Source of the DNA: Setomelanomma holmii | Lineage: Eukaryota; Ascomycota; Dothideomycetes; Pleosporales; Phaeosphaeriaceae | Length of the DNA stretch: 64,000 nucleotides | Direction of reading: 5' to 3' | Assembly: GCA_010015745.1 (NCBI GenBank) | Contig: ML978245.1 | Coordinates: 1,402-65,401, forward strand | Shown here: piece by piece, positions 20,899 through 30,920 of the stretch | Layout of the letters: every line of letters starts with the position of its first letter | Numbering within the stretch: position 1 is the stretch's first letter | Translations under genes and position numbers: made by a program | Notes under the pieces: generated by a model | Databases searched by the model: none | Told to the model about the DNA's origin: nothing | What the model saw: the letters and a program-made list of their open reading frames with translations, nothing else

Positions 20899-22400
20899 TC
20901 ACATGAGCCTGCGGCCAGCTGCATTCATCAGAAGGCAGTCGACATCGTCGTCTTCCACACTGGCTATAAAGAGGTCGCGCTTCTCCTTACCCTGAAAGAT
21001 CGTTAGCTTCGAACTTTAAAGCAGGTAGACTTGCTTACATTAGGCAGGTCTCGTGCTTTGGCGATGGCTTTGAAGAGCTCCTTGCTGTACGTTCTCTCCA
21101 TTCGTTTGTCGAACTGATGGAAGTATTTACCTTTACCTCTCAGCTCGTTTACCACTGGATCCAGCTTCTTGTATGCATGGAAATCGCCGAGAATAAGCCT
21201 GTCGAGTGGAAACCAGTTGTTTTTGTGTTCTGCGACAAGTGGGAAGATGCGGATTTTGCTGTCGCGGTCTCTGAGATCATCATCGTGGATAACTAGTGCA
21301 TATCAGCCTCGTCTTTTCAGACTCGTTTTGTGTAGATGTGTGAACATACCTTTGTCGAAATAGTCGTTGACGGAGAAGGGCTCGTCAAAACCTTCGACGG
21401 TCAACTTGTCGACTTCGTCTGGCCATTTGACATCCTTGATCTGGAAGACGCGACCACGATTCAGATTATTATTATGAGTCCTAAAATCCCCCGAAAGATC
21501 ATTTCCTTTCCTTCCCGCCTCGATATCCTCGGTGCTTGGAGGAATGTAGGCACAGTGGACTCGTAAGCCGCCGAGAAAGTTTCCCAGAAATACCGGGATG
21601 TTACAGTACGGAAGATTCGGACCGTCTGCCTTGTCTCCATTTCGGGCGAAGACGTCGTAGACAATATCCAAGAGTAGCTTCCTTGGAAATATGGCGGTCA
21701 GATCGAAGTTAATGTGAAGCTGTCTCGTGGCTGGGTTGAAAGATGGTTTTCGACGCAAGAGAACGTTATGACCGCCGAGAGTGCCATCTTCAACTTCACC
21801 ATCGTCTTCCTTGTCTTCATGCTTACGAAACTTACCAACGAGTTTAGATTCAATCTTCATCTCCGGAATGCTCCAGGTGTCAGTCAGGGTACGGAAGATT
21901 TCTTTGTCGATGCCGAACTTGGTCGTATTGGGTGACAGTGCCTCAGCGAAGTCGTTCTGAGGATCTAGTGGACTAGGTGGTGTTGCACGTCTGAGCATGA
22001 CGGCTGTCAGGCTTTTCCAGAATAGGTGGGCACCTCGTCGCTCAGAGCAACGGCGTTGCCATCCCACCGCGCATTGAATGCCCTATTCAATGATCAAACT
22101 CTTGTCGTTTGGGTCTCTCATTTTCATGTAGGTCGTGAGGCCCATGCCTGCCAGCACGAATGAGAGGGTTTTGTAGTCTTCCTCGTCGTAGATCGGAATA
22201 ATCAAATGGTCGACGAGACTTATAGGACCGATCCTGATGTGATCCGATTGCGAATGATTGAGTAATCCGGACGACTTATGATGAGCTCCTTGAGGGCCTT
22301 GAATTTGACCCTGCAGTTTTCAAGGGGAACTTCATCTACATAGGTCTCGATCTCAACGACAAATCACATGTTGCAGCAACAGTTGCGCTACGTGTGTTTC
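20899..22400 (-). pseudogene. Argonaute-like N-L1-PAZ gene, decayed at the 5' end
   Basis: The 3' part is splice-ready: a frame to 21350, then exons 21292-21039 and 20991-20899 with GTATGT and GTAAGC donors and in-phase CAG/TAG acceptors. It aligns with the intact neighbour at 23.0-24.7 kb: LFWKSLTAVMLRRAT, LHINFDLTAIFPRKLLLDIV, FLGGLRVHCAYIPP, VFQIKDVKWPDEVDKL with FSVNDYF, and WFPLDRLIL. Upstream the homology continues but in different frames: FVVEIETYVDEVPL directly after an ATG-TGA near 22395, and DHLIIPIYDEEDYKTL near 22200, the latter ended by a TAG just before 22080. No usable ATG precedes the open part. It is most likely a relic of a duplicated gene, though a shorter internal start (MLRRAT) cannot be excluded. 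Confidence 0.6.
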
Positions 22401-23023
22401 AACGGATGTCATCGTTTGCATTTCCGAGCGGAGGTTTGAACCTGGATCATGACACAAAGGCAACGGATACTCGGCTGGGTCAAAGAGTTGCCCTCGAGAC
22501 CCAGTCCGAAAGCTTCTATTCAGGAACTTTCATGATCGCCTACTGTCGAATGGAATTAGTGACAGCCTCAGTGAATTCACACAATACAACTAACTCTATG
22601 CTGAGTGTACTAGAAGTAATGCTGCACCATCGGGCAAGAACACTATCAAGTCTCGTCGCGTCCAAATACTCACCATCACTTAAAAGGGAACATCAATCAA
22701 CCAGCGAAACTCAGAAGTGGAAATGACTGTATTGATTGAGACTACGAAAAAGCAGAAGAAGCACACGGAAAGCAAGACTGAACTTTAGGAGACCAAACGC
22801 GAAACTCAAGCGGGGAACTATTACAGAACAAAATAAAGACCAGAAAACAAGAACACGCGAACTTGACAAAGGAAAGAACAGAAATCCACGAAATGTCGAG
22901 CTGTACCTTTAGCCCACAACACCAGACACGAAACGTGTCCTGGTAAAAAGAGAAGAATGTTATACAAGCGTGACGATTGAAGAAAACCATGGCCCGTTAG
23001 CGAAGGATGTCTTGGCCTGGTGC
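22401..23023. other. gap between the two PAZ-like genes
   Basis: It holds the 3' flank of the intact copy and the 5' flank of the decayed one. No gene is recognised. Confidence 0.45.
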
Positions 23024-24683
23024 TCAAAGAATTGCCAGAGTGAGCGGATCCACAGACAGGAAGTCGACTTTATCCGCAGTGAGGAGAGGATTTGTCTGCA
23101 TTTCGTCAGTGTAACTATGGTGCAGTGAGTCATGAGATCTTGCCTCGCCTTCCATCTTCGCAATCTTACTGAAAAAGTCCGCACCCTTTGGCTTGATCTT
23201 TTCCTCGGCGACCTCTGCCTGCTTGATGAACGTCGCGATCTTGCTCTTCATGACAGCGTGGAGATAGCTAAATCTACTAGTAGCAGACGAATCATCGATG
23301 TAGATCATGTCGATAGGGACCCAGTGATCTTTGCCATCGCTGACGAGGAGAAGCGGATCAGTCGATTTCGGCTGTTTGGCCAGCTTCTTGTCTACCGGAT
23401 GGATGACTGTAGCTTAATGTCAGCTCTAAGCAGCATTGGTCGTGAAAGATTGACTTACCGTCGTTGAAGTACGACGGCACCGAGAACTCGCCCTGTAGGC
23501 CCTCAATCTTGAAATTTGGAATGGCACTTGGCATCCTCACATCGGCGACGCGGAACTGGCGGCATCTCCGGTCGAGCTTCTCAAGGAAAACTTCGCCCCT
23601 TTGAGTTCTTTGCATCGCATCTTTGTCGGGTGGAAGGAACGCACAGCGGACCTGGAGACCAATGAGTAAACGCTCGACGACCGACATATGCGCCGCTGAT
23701 GTTCCATCGATCTCATCGACGGTCTTCGAGCCGAGGACATCGATCAAGAGACTGCGCACACGCTTCTTGAGTGGGATGACAACGTCCAAGTCGTAGTTGA
23801 GTTGCAAAGGCTTACGACCTGTGTCAATGGTCTGCGTATTGCGCAGCACTAGGGGCCAGCTCCTGCCCTCTTTCTTGACAGACACGTCGATCCCGGTCAT
23901 GTTTGCATGTTGGAGAGTGTCCTTGAAGTAATGATCGATACCGTACTTGGAGCCGGACATGCCTCTAGTCGCGCGCTTTCGAATCATAAGTAGGAAACTC
24001 TGCCAGTAAAGCTTTGCGAGGCGTGATTCGGAGCAGATGCGGCCTTCCATGATTTCGCAAAGGATGGGTTGTTCGAGAAAGCCGTCACCCGATTTGACAC
24101 GCCTCTTTGTCTTGGGGAGCACTTGCGAGCTTGAAGCCAGCAGCTCCTTGATTGTGGCCTTATCCAAATTGTCGAGGGGAACAATGATGTGGTTAGAGTT
24201 ATGCCCGGCGCAACTATTGACGACCACAAAGTCGTGGATCTTGTCGTACTGGGAGGGTTCGAGAAGCTCTATCATGGCCTCATTTCTCAATCTGCGGCTC
24301 CATAATGGCTTCCATTCTCCCTTTGGCTCAGTCGACTTGGCTTGTAGAGCAACTTCCGGCTGTTTAAACGCCATCATTTCCACTTCAATGACGAAGAGTC
24401 TCGGGAGTTCCTTGAGGTGATAAGACACATGCGCGATGGAGGTCTTGGACCTTGGAGGGCCTTCGGTAACTCGTGCTACGGAAGCGGACTCCGGAGCTTT
24501 GGACGACACGGAACGTTCAGGGATACTCTGAACCGGGATGGAGGCAATTGTGGTTTGCGAAGTAGCCGAGCTAGTTGTTGTTTCTGTCGTCGTAGTAGTG
24601 GCCGTCTCAGAATCCCCCGCTTCGCTGGGAGCGGTTGAGCGATATCCATAACAGCCCCTTCGCCAGTTCCGGTGTCCAGCCAT
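23024..24683 (-). CDS. Argonaute-like protein with N, L1 and PAZ regions but no MID or PIWI
   Basis: Two exons (24683-23459, 23391-23024; GTAAGT donor, CTGAC branch, TAG acceptor, phase 1) encode about 530 residues. A Ser/Thr-rich leader (1-80) is followed by an N-domain-like stretch (LFVIEVEMMAF, YDKIHDFVVV), then a segment with LLMIRKRATR, YGIDHYF and LQLNYDLDVVIPLKKRV that parallels the Argonaute L1 region (gr-yF, LN-D). A PAZ-like part follows (about 336-440: LLIGLQVRCAFLPP, RQFRVADVRMP, FSVPSYFND, and after the intron HWVPIDMIYI, in the place of the usual ylP-El-I). The protein then ends after one more helix. MID and PIWI are absent in all frames to about 22.9 kb. PAZ domains bind the 3' end of small RNA; slicing would be impossible. 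The family call rests on motif order, not on a search. Confidence 0.62.
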
Positions 24684-25418
24684 CTCGATAGATTTCGATA
24701 TGCGTGTGAAATGGAAAAAGTTGATTGAAGAGAAGGAAGGAAGCCGACAAGTGACTGATGTGGTGCTGATCCCAACTACAAGATTCGCACCACATTTATG
24801 TGATTCTTACTTTTGCATTCTGCTTGCTATCCAGCTTCGCACGACGTCACAGACCCAGCATATGGCTTGCACGCCAGTTCGCACCTGACATTTAGCTTTG
24901 GGCAAGCTCCTCTCGACTTATCGGAGTGATTTTGGAGGAGTGTCCATCAGACCTGGGCACTCACATGTTGCTTGCCAGACTGGTCAGGTCCCTCACGCCA
25001 CCGCGACATGAAGGGACGCGGATTTGTCGGCTAAGTCACAATCTCACATACATCGTGATGCTGAGCATAGCAAGCTAATGGTGTTCGTGATGCGTAACAA
25101 ATCGCGCGTGCGGATGTTGGTTTGCTGAAGACGATTACATACAGGGTCAAGGAGTTGCCCAGTATGTGTATCGGGAGATGTAATGAGGATGAAGTGGATG
25201 TGGTAAGTATGGTCGAAATAGGGTTGAGAAAGACACGAGGAAGTGTTGCCAAGCATCAGATTTTAGGAAGGCGCGCCCAAGAGCATCTGTGACGTTCAGC
25301 ACCACGGTTGAAATTATTAAGGAGTACTTACTATGATTAACTTTGTACACAATCTGGGTATCTCCTAATTATACACACACACCCATGTCCACCTCTTGAA
25401 CACCCATGTTCCAACTCT
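24684..25418. other. intergenic gap
   Basis: It lies between the PAZ-like gene start and the SRP receptor beta 3' end. No gene is recognised in about 0.7 kb. The 24684-24900 part is the promoter side of the PAZ-like gene. Confidence 0.45.
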
Positions 25419-26398
25419 TCACAACTGTCCCGCAATCCACTCCCACCACCCCTCCACACTTTCTTTCTCCTTTCCACTCACCACATTCGCCCCCACAACA
25501 TCAACCTGCGTCCCAATCTCCTGCATCTGGCTGAACTCAAAGGCGCCCTCACCTCCCTCGCCAAGCCACTCCTTCTCTTCATCCACCTCATCCTCGCCAC
25601 CACTCAGCGCCGCGCCCGCATCCCGTAGTGCCTTAGCGCGACTCGTGCGCACCTCCGTGATCGCTTTCTCGAGCTGATGCTTGACAAGGTTCGCTGGTAG
25701 TGCGGTGAACAAATCCATTTTACCCGCTGCAATGAGGACGGGGATGTCCTTGGGGCCCTTGGACGTTTTGCTGCCTGTGTATCTCTTCTGCAATGCTAGC
25801 AGGACATCATGGAGGTACTCTGCGGCTTCATTGAGACCTGCTTCCTCAGCGAGAGCGGCGGCGTCTACTACGAATATGATGCCGCGAATGTTCTTAGGAT
25901 CGACGAGGATTGCAGTCGCATAGTGTCGAAGTTTACCGTGCCCGGGCGTGTCGAGCAGGAGGAAGCGGCGCGAGCGCTCGAAGGCTGGATCGCCAGGGGA
26001 GCGGTAGTAGGAGGATGCTGGGACGAATGGGGACGGGAGGAGGGCTTCGACGGTGAGGGGTTTGGTTGACGTGTGTGTTTGGGCGACGGATGAGCGTTCG
26101 GTCTGGTTGGATGTTAATCTCCACGTTGCTATAGTCTGCCAGCGGCTTCTGGTGATGCGCTGTAGCTGCAGTGAAATATGGAGCAAAGACATACTAGGGT
26201 TGTGAATGCTGTCTTACCGCCTCCACTCGGGCCGACGAGTAGGAAGGTGGGTAGTGTTGCTGTCGCAGCTGCCTTTCGGTACAGCCAACTATGCAGTAGA
26301 ATCGGCAATGCCAATGTGATGATGAATGTGATGAGGATTGTCGACAATTTTGGCGACAGTGCCGCCGTAAGCCAGCTGTCCTCATCGTGCCACGCCAT
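25419..26398 (-). CDS. SRP102: signal recognition particle receptor subunit beta
   Basis: Two exons (26398-26195 and 26102-25419, phase 0; GTATGT donor, TTAAC-type branch, CAG acceptor) give about 295 residues. An N-terminal membrane helix (about 18-38) precedes a GTPase domain with the P-loop GPSGGGKTAF (about 54-63), a THTS switch segment, DTPGHGKLR in place of DTAG, and AAGKMDLF as the base-recognition strand. An SRbeta-typical acidic insertion (SGGEDEVDEEKEWLGEGG) follows. The protein ends WWEWIAGQL. SRbeta anchors the SRP receptor alpha subunit at the ER and its GTP state gates delivery of the ribosome to the translocon. Closer acceptors would give introns of only 29-35 bases, so the 92-base intron is preferred. 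It also places TERSSVAQTHTS where the family has its conserved THTS. Confidence 0.88.
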
Positions 26399-28094
26399 AT
26401 TTTCTCTTCCTCACTTCCTGGTGGGGAAAGAAAAGCAGGGCAATGCTGGCTCAAGGGCTGCAGAGAACAAATCTCGAATGCGACGTGTCGAATGTGGCCA
26501 CGGCACGCGTCGCGAAAGTGGTGTTTAGCGATGACGTGACTTTTCTCTTCGGCGGCACCTGCACTTCCGCTCGCTCGCGTGGGCCACCAGTGCCCTAGCC
26601 GCCAAATGTGCCCTGAGTCAAGACGCCAAACCTTACAAGTCGCCGTCGATCCACGCCCGCGCCCGACCCGCGGGGAAGACGGGAGCCATCATGCGCTAGT
26701 CAGCCGTTGAGCTTCCTCTGACCTCACACGTTGCTTCGGGCGAGATGCTTCCTAGCGACGATCCTGAGATACACCGTGTCCTCTCCCGTGACGTGCGTTA
26801 GGCGTTTGAGCAAGCGAGGACATGTTGCGATGCAGGGGCTGAGTTTGCGGCAAAGCTCGACGACGCAGAGTTGGGGTGAACTGGCTATGACTCGCGGAAC
26901 ATCAGCGGTTGTGAGGCGTGTTCGTGTTGCGAAGTTCTTTCCAAGCATCGTCCTGCAATTCTCCACGCTGTGGGGGTGTATGTCATTGAGGCCTGGCGGT
27001 CTATGTCACCAGCGCATAGAGCCCACTTGCCCTACCCACTATCCCACGGCGCAAATTGGCCAAGATTCATGGATGATCACCTCGCATCTGCAATAGCAAC
27101 ACGGTAAAAGAGAAGGGCCGCCTGCATTCATTCAACTATCACTAGCTTTTAGGTAGAAGGCTATATAATCATACAAATCGACAAGGGGGGCCGCCGTCAT
27201 GTCATTAGCCATCCTTCGTTGCCGTCTCTTGCAAATCCCTGTGCCGCTCTCCCTTCGCATAACACGTGAACGAAAGGAAATCCGTGGCCATGACCCATTA
27301 CTCATACAACCATGATATTGCCATTGACCTAACCACGTCCGCACGGAGCAAGGAAGGTAACAGCATGAAAGAGAAGGGTATGACCGTCCATCCGTTTTTA
27401 TTCCACATGCACCATGCGCAATGCAGTAGGCGCCCATGACGCTTTCATTTGTAAGTTTGCCCATGCTCCTGAACACCGAAGTTGCATCGTCGTGATGCGA
27501 GAAAGAAACCATCATAAAGCAACACCTTTGAAAGAAAACATACTATAGGAAAGGGCTTTGATCGTTCATGCGGACTTGGTGCAGGATTAAATATGCTGTG
27601 TGATGACAAAACAGAGAAAGGTAGACGGAAAGAAGGCACTCATCAGAGAGCGGGCCGCCGCATCGCATCGCGTCCAGTCGTTCGTCGTGATGCATGGGTT
27701 CCACGAGGCTGGACTGTTGAGGACAAGCATTCCAAATGCAGCAATGCGCTAAGCGTTTCACTGCGGATAGAGATGCTTCACGGACTGTTGGTATAGGTGC
27801 TCGATACACCAAGCGCTCGATCCTTGCGGACGTGCGTCGATATGCTGCGAGCGATCGAGTCCGTGCGTGGTTCGTGTGTTGGATGTGCGGGGTTTGCTTG
27901 GTTCGAGAGTACAAAAGTACAAAAAATATGACAATGCCGCCATGGGTCCTGATATGCTTAGGTAGAAAGCTCGAAGCAGTCGTCGTTACGAAGGTATGGC
28001 TATGTTGTGGGTATGGGCACTCAGTTAGCGAGGTGCTGAGGCGTCGAGTCCGTCTTGACCGGTGAGCGCAGGCTGGACAGTAGCCGCCGCGGAA
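26399..28094. other. gap upstream of SRP102 and downstream of vib-1
   Basis: About 1.7 kb with no supported gene. The left end is the SRP102 promoter side. The 27.1-28.09 kb part probably includes the vib-1 3' UTR. Scattered frames (26731-27096, 27132-27515, 27543-27914) show no domain. Confidence 0.4.
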
Positions 28095-30920
28095 TCAATA
28101 CCCTGCGCCCGCATGTCCGGTGTGTACATTGTGGTAATACCCGCGGCTTGTCTCCATGCCTTGGTATCTACCACACCCTCCAACCGCTGGCCATCCAGAG
28201 GCGATGGCTGCAGGGCCGGGAAACTCCTCTTTCACAACCCTTTGGTTGGGGAGTGGCAGGGTAGCTTCAGCTTTCGAGGGCATACTTTCGTACAGAGCAC
28301 TTGGATAGTACTGGTAGTCGTGAGGCGCATCCATCATCTTAGAGTCGTCGTCGTCCATCATGTGTTGATCGCCAACTAGGCCCTCGACAGGTCCTCCACT
28401 CAGCGAACTTGCGGAACTGACTGAGTGGCTACCCACGGGACTGGGATCCAGTGAGTAGGTGTTGCCGCCACGATATGTGCTTCCTCCCATTGCGTTGGCA
28501 CCACTGCCTCCGAAGCCGTTGCCGTACGTCGTGTATGTCGTTCCACCACGCGAGCCTAGCCCGTTCTGACCTGCACCACCAAAGCCTGAGCTTCCCGGAC
28601 CTCTTGTACTCGGATTCAGTGGCCCCTCGTTCTGATAGTGGCTAGGGGACCTTCCGCGAACCACAACAGGATTTGATGACCTCGCGGCAACCTTTACCCA
28701 GCGCGGCTCTGAGTCTCGGGGATTTTGAACGTTCGCCCAAAGCTCTACAATGAGATGATAGTATTGCTGCTGTGCACGTCGCTTGCCATTGTTCGCTGTT
28801 GCTGACTTGAATTGTATGCGTTCAAAATTGTGCTGGTAATTGCTGTTTGCATGACTTGCCGGCGAGTACTGTTGCGATGAGTCGCTGTCGGTTTGTAGTG
28901 GCAATTGAGGACCAGGGGCAGCCGAAGGTTGGTGGAAGTTGTTTAAGCCGTACCCACCATGGTCATGACTCTTACCGGGTGGAGTTGGTGCCAGGAGCTC
29001 TTTCTTCATCTTCAATTGCGGGCCCTTGTCGCGTTTGGGAGTGTGTTGTATGAGCTCTATTGTCTTGCCGCCCGACCCATCCACGGCTGCCGCCAGTGAC
29101 ACAGCCATGGACTGAATTTGGTCTTGACCTTTACCATTGTTTTGATCAAGGTAAAGCCGAGCGTTCGGGGTCCAAGGATTCAAAGAAAAGGACACATTGA
29201 CGGCGAAATAGTTTCTTCGATAACAAGTCCACGTCTGGTCGGGGGAGAGGAAGAATCCCTTCTCGATCTTGGCATCGATGCTCGGTACGATCGTCTGCCC
29301 ATCACTAATGATGGTACCCCAGGTCTCCTGTGCATTGAAGGGAGGGGACTCATTCGGTGCAGCATGACTTGTGTAAGAAGCTGTCGAGTACGTAGGGTTG
29401 TAGGTCAAAGGCATTGTCGTAGACAGTACACTTCTGGGCACATCAGGCTGAGAGGGGTACCGAGTGATATCGTAAGAGCGAGGGGACAAGGTGTGCGGAT
29501 GCCTATGTAGGCCCGGCGTCACCGTGGTGTAGTTATCTCGAGCCGAGACACCCATGGACGGTGACACGGAATTGCCCAGACCTGGTGATCTGGTTGGAGG
29601 TAACATGGCCGACGATGTAGAGTCAGTCCTATAATGTCGCTGTCAGCTGTCATGCAGATGCTTCAGGTTCTACACGCACGAACGCGCCATATTGGTTACT
29701 TACACGCCGGAATTTCGTCTAATCGACATGCTGTACCCACAACCGATTGAGTAGTTGCTAGCTGGAGGATAATGGCTAGGGTACGATGCATATGAGTAGG
29801 CTGACGCGTTTGAGCTTGGTGAGGTATTGATAGAGCTCGAGTCTGAGAGAGCAGTGCTCTGCTGGAAGCTACAGATGTCGGTCAGTAAGGTCAATCAAAC
29901 AATGCTCATCGGCCAAAGTGATGCCAACGATAGCGATGTGTAACCAGAATGTAGGGTGGCACAGTATATGTTGTCAAGCAGACCAGGGACGGTGCGGCAT
30001 TACCGCTAGCTTGTCGTGTGATCAATGTGACAGACCGGCCTGTTGGGACGACAAGATGCACCATACATCCGGGACGTGTGCGATGACAAGAGTGGTGAAG
30101 GACATCGACGACGTGTTAGTTTCGGTGGTAGGGGAGGCTAGGGCTTGGGCAGCACCAGGCGAAGAGGCGTCGAGAGATGCACGCTGGGGGCGGCAGGGCC
30201 AGGCAGCACTACGGAGCCTACCATGCCAGACCGGGATGATAAGGACCAATGAGAAGGGTTACTTACGCTGTGTCGGGACGATGTTGGCCGTAACGGCTTG
30301 CACTGGAGCTCTGGAAGAGACCGGGCGCCGTGTGAGCTGGGTTCCCGTCGCGCCTTAGCTGTTCGGGTGCGCCAAAGCTATGATGTGCATGAGTGCCGAA
30401 TTGATCGATGCATTCCTGCTCCGAAGAAGAGAAGGGGTTTTCCGATGCCAATGGCACAGGAGGATGAAGTACTGCTTATCCTGCACGTCAGCCAATCAAT
30501 CTGCGCCAGACACTGTCTCGTTGAACAAGACGTGTCACAAAAACGGACAACGTGCACCGGTGTGCGGTAGAGAGCAGGAGAAGAGGCGCGTGTGGGGTCG
30601 CTGTAGCACAAGTGGCTCCGCGATCGGGTGGCTCTGCAGAGACGGCGTGCAAGAGCGCACCACAGCAGTTTGGAGGAAAACCAGCGGACCCACAGTGTGT
30701 AGCAGCAAGTACAGCGAAAATTGACCAAGTGCGCTGGCCTTGTTGTGATGCAATATAAGAGGAAATGCGGGAGGAATGTTGGTTTTGTGGAAGAATGCGG
30801 AGCAGGGCGCCAGTTTATGGCTAGAGTGTGCAGCGCTTGGAACAGCGAACGATGGAGGGTTTGTGCTCTCGCAGGACATGGGTTTGCAGAGGTGGTGAAG
30901 GCTGACTTACCTGAATTCAT
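28095..30920 (-). CDS. vib-1: VIB-1/XprG-like NDT80-family transcription factor
   Basis: Four exons fit in phase: 30920-30911 (10 bases, MNS plus one base), 30471-30267, 29868-29704 and 29628-28095, giving about 637 residues. The NDT80/PhoG DNA-binding domain (p53-like Ig fold) is clear: AKIEKGFFLSPDQTWTCYRR, NYFAVNVSF, LIQHTPKRDKGPQL, FERIQFKSATANNGKRRA, YYHLIVELWANVQ and SNPVVVRGRSPSHY. Long Ser/Gln/Gly-rich tails surround it. In Neurospora VIB-1 is needed for HET-dependent cell death and for secreted hydrolases; Aspergillus XprG controls proteases on starvation. The KKELLAPTPPGK stretch after the PKRDKGPQ motif and the RGRSPSHYQNEG tail are why I place it with VIB-1 rather than Ndt80 itself. 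The tiny first exon and its 439-base intron are inferred from GTAAGT and CAG sites and could be replaced by another 5' exon. Confidence 0.85.

Noticed and set aside
22800..23023. Possible MID/PIWI remnant after the intact PAZ-like gene
   Set aside because: All three minus-strand frames were read and show no PIWI motif such as a DDH/DEDH pattern.
26136..26194. Shorter SRP102 introns ending at 26166, 26160 or 26136
   Set aside because: The first two would be only 29-35 bases long. The 59-base one is possible but gives residues that do not match the family, unlike the 26103 acceptor.
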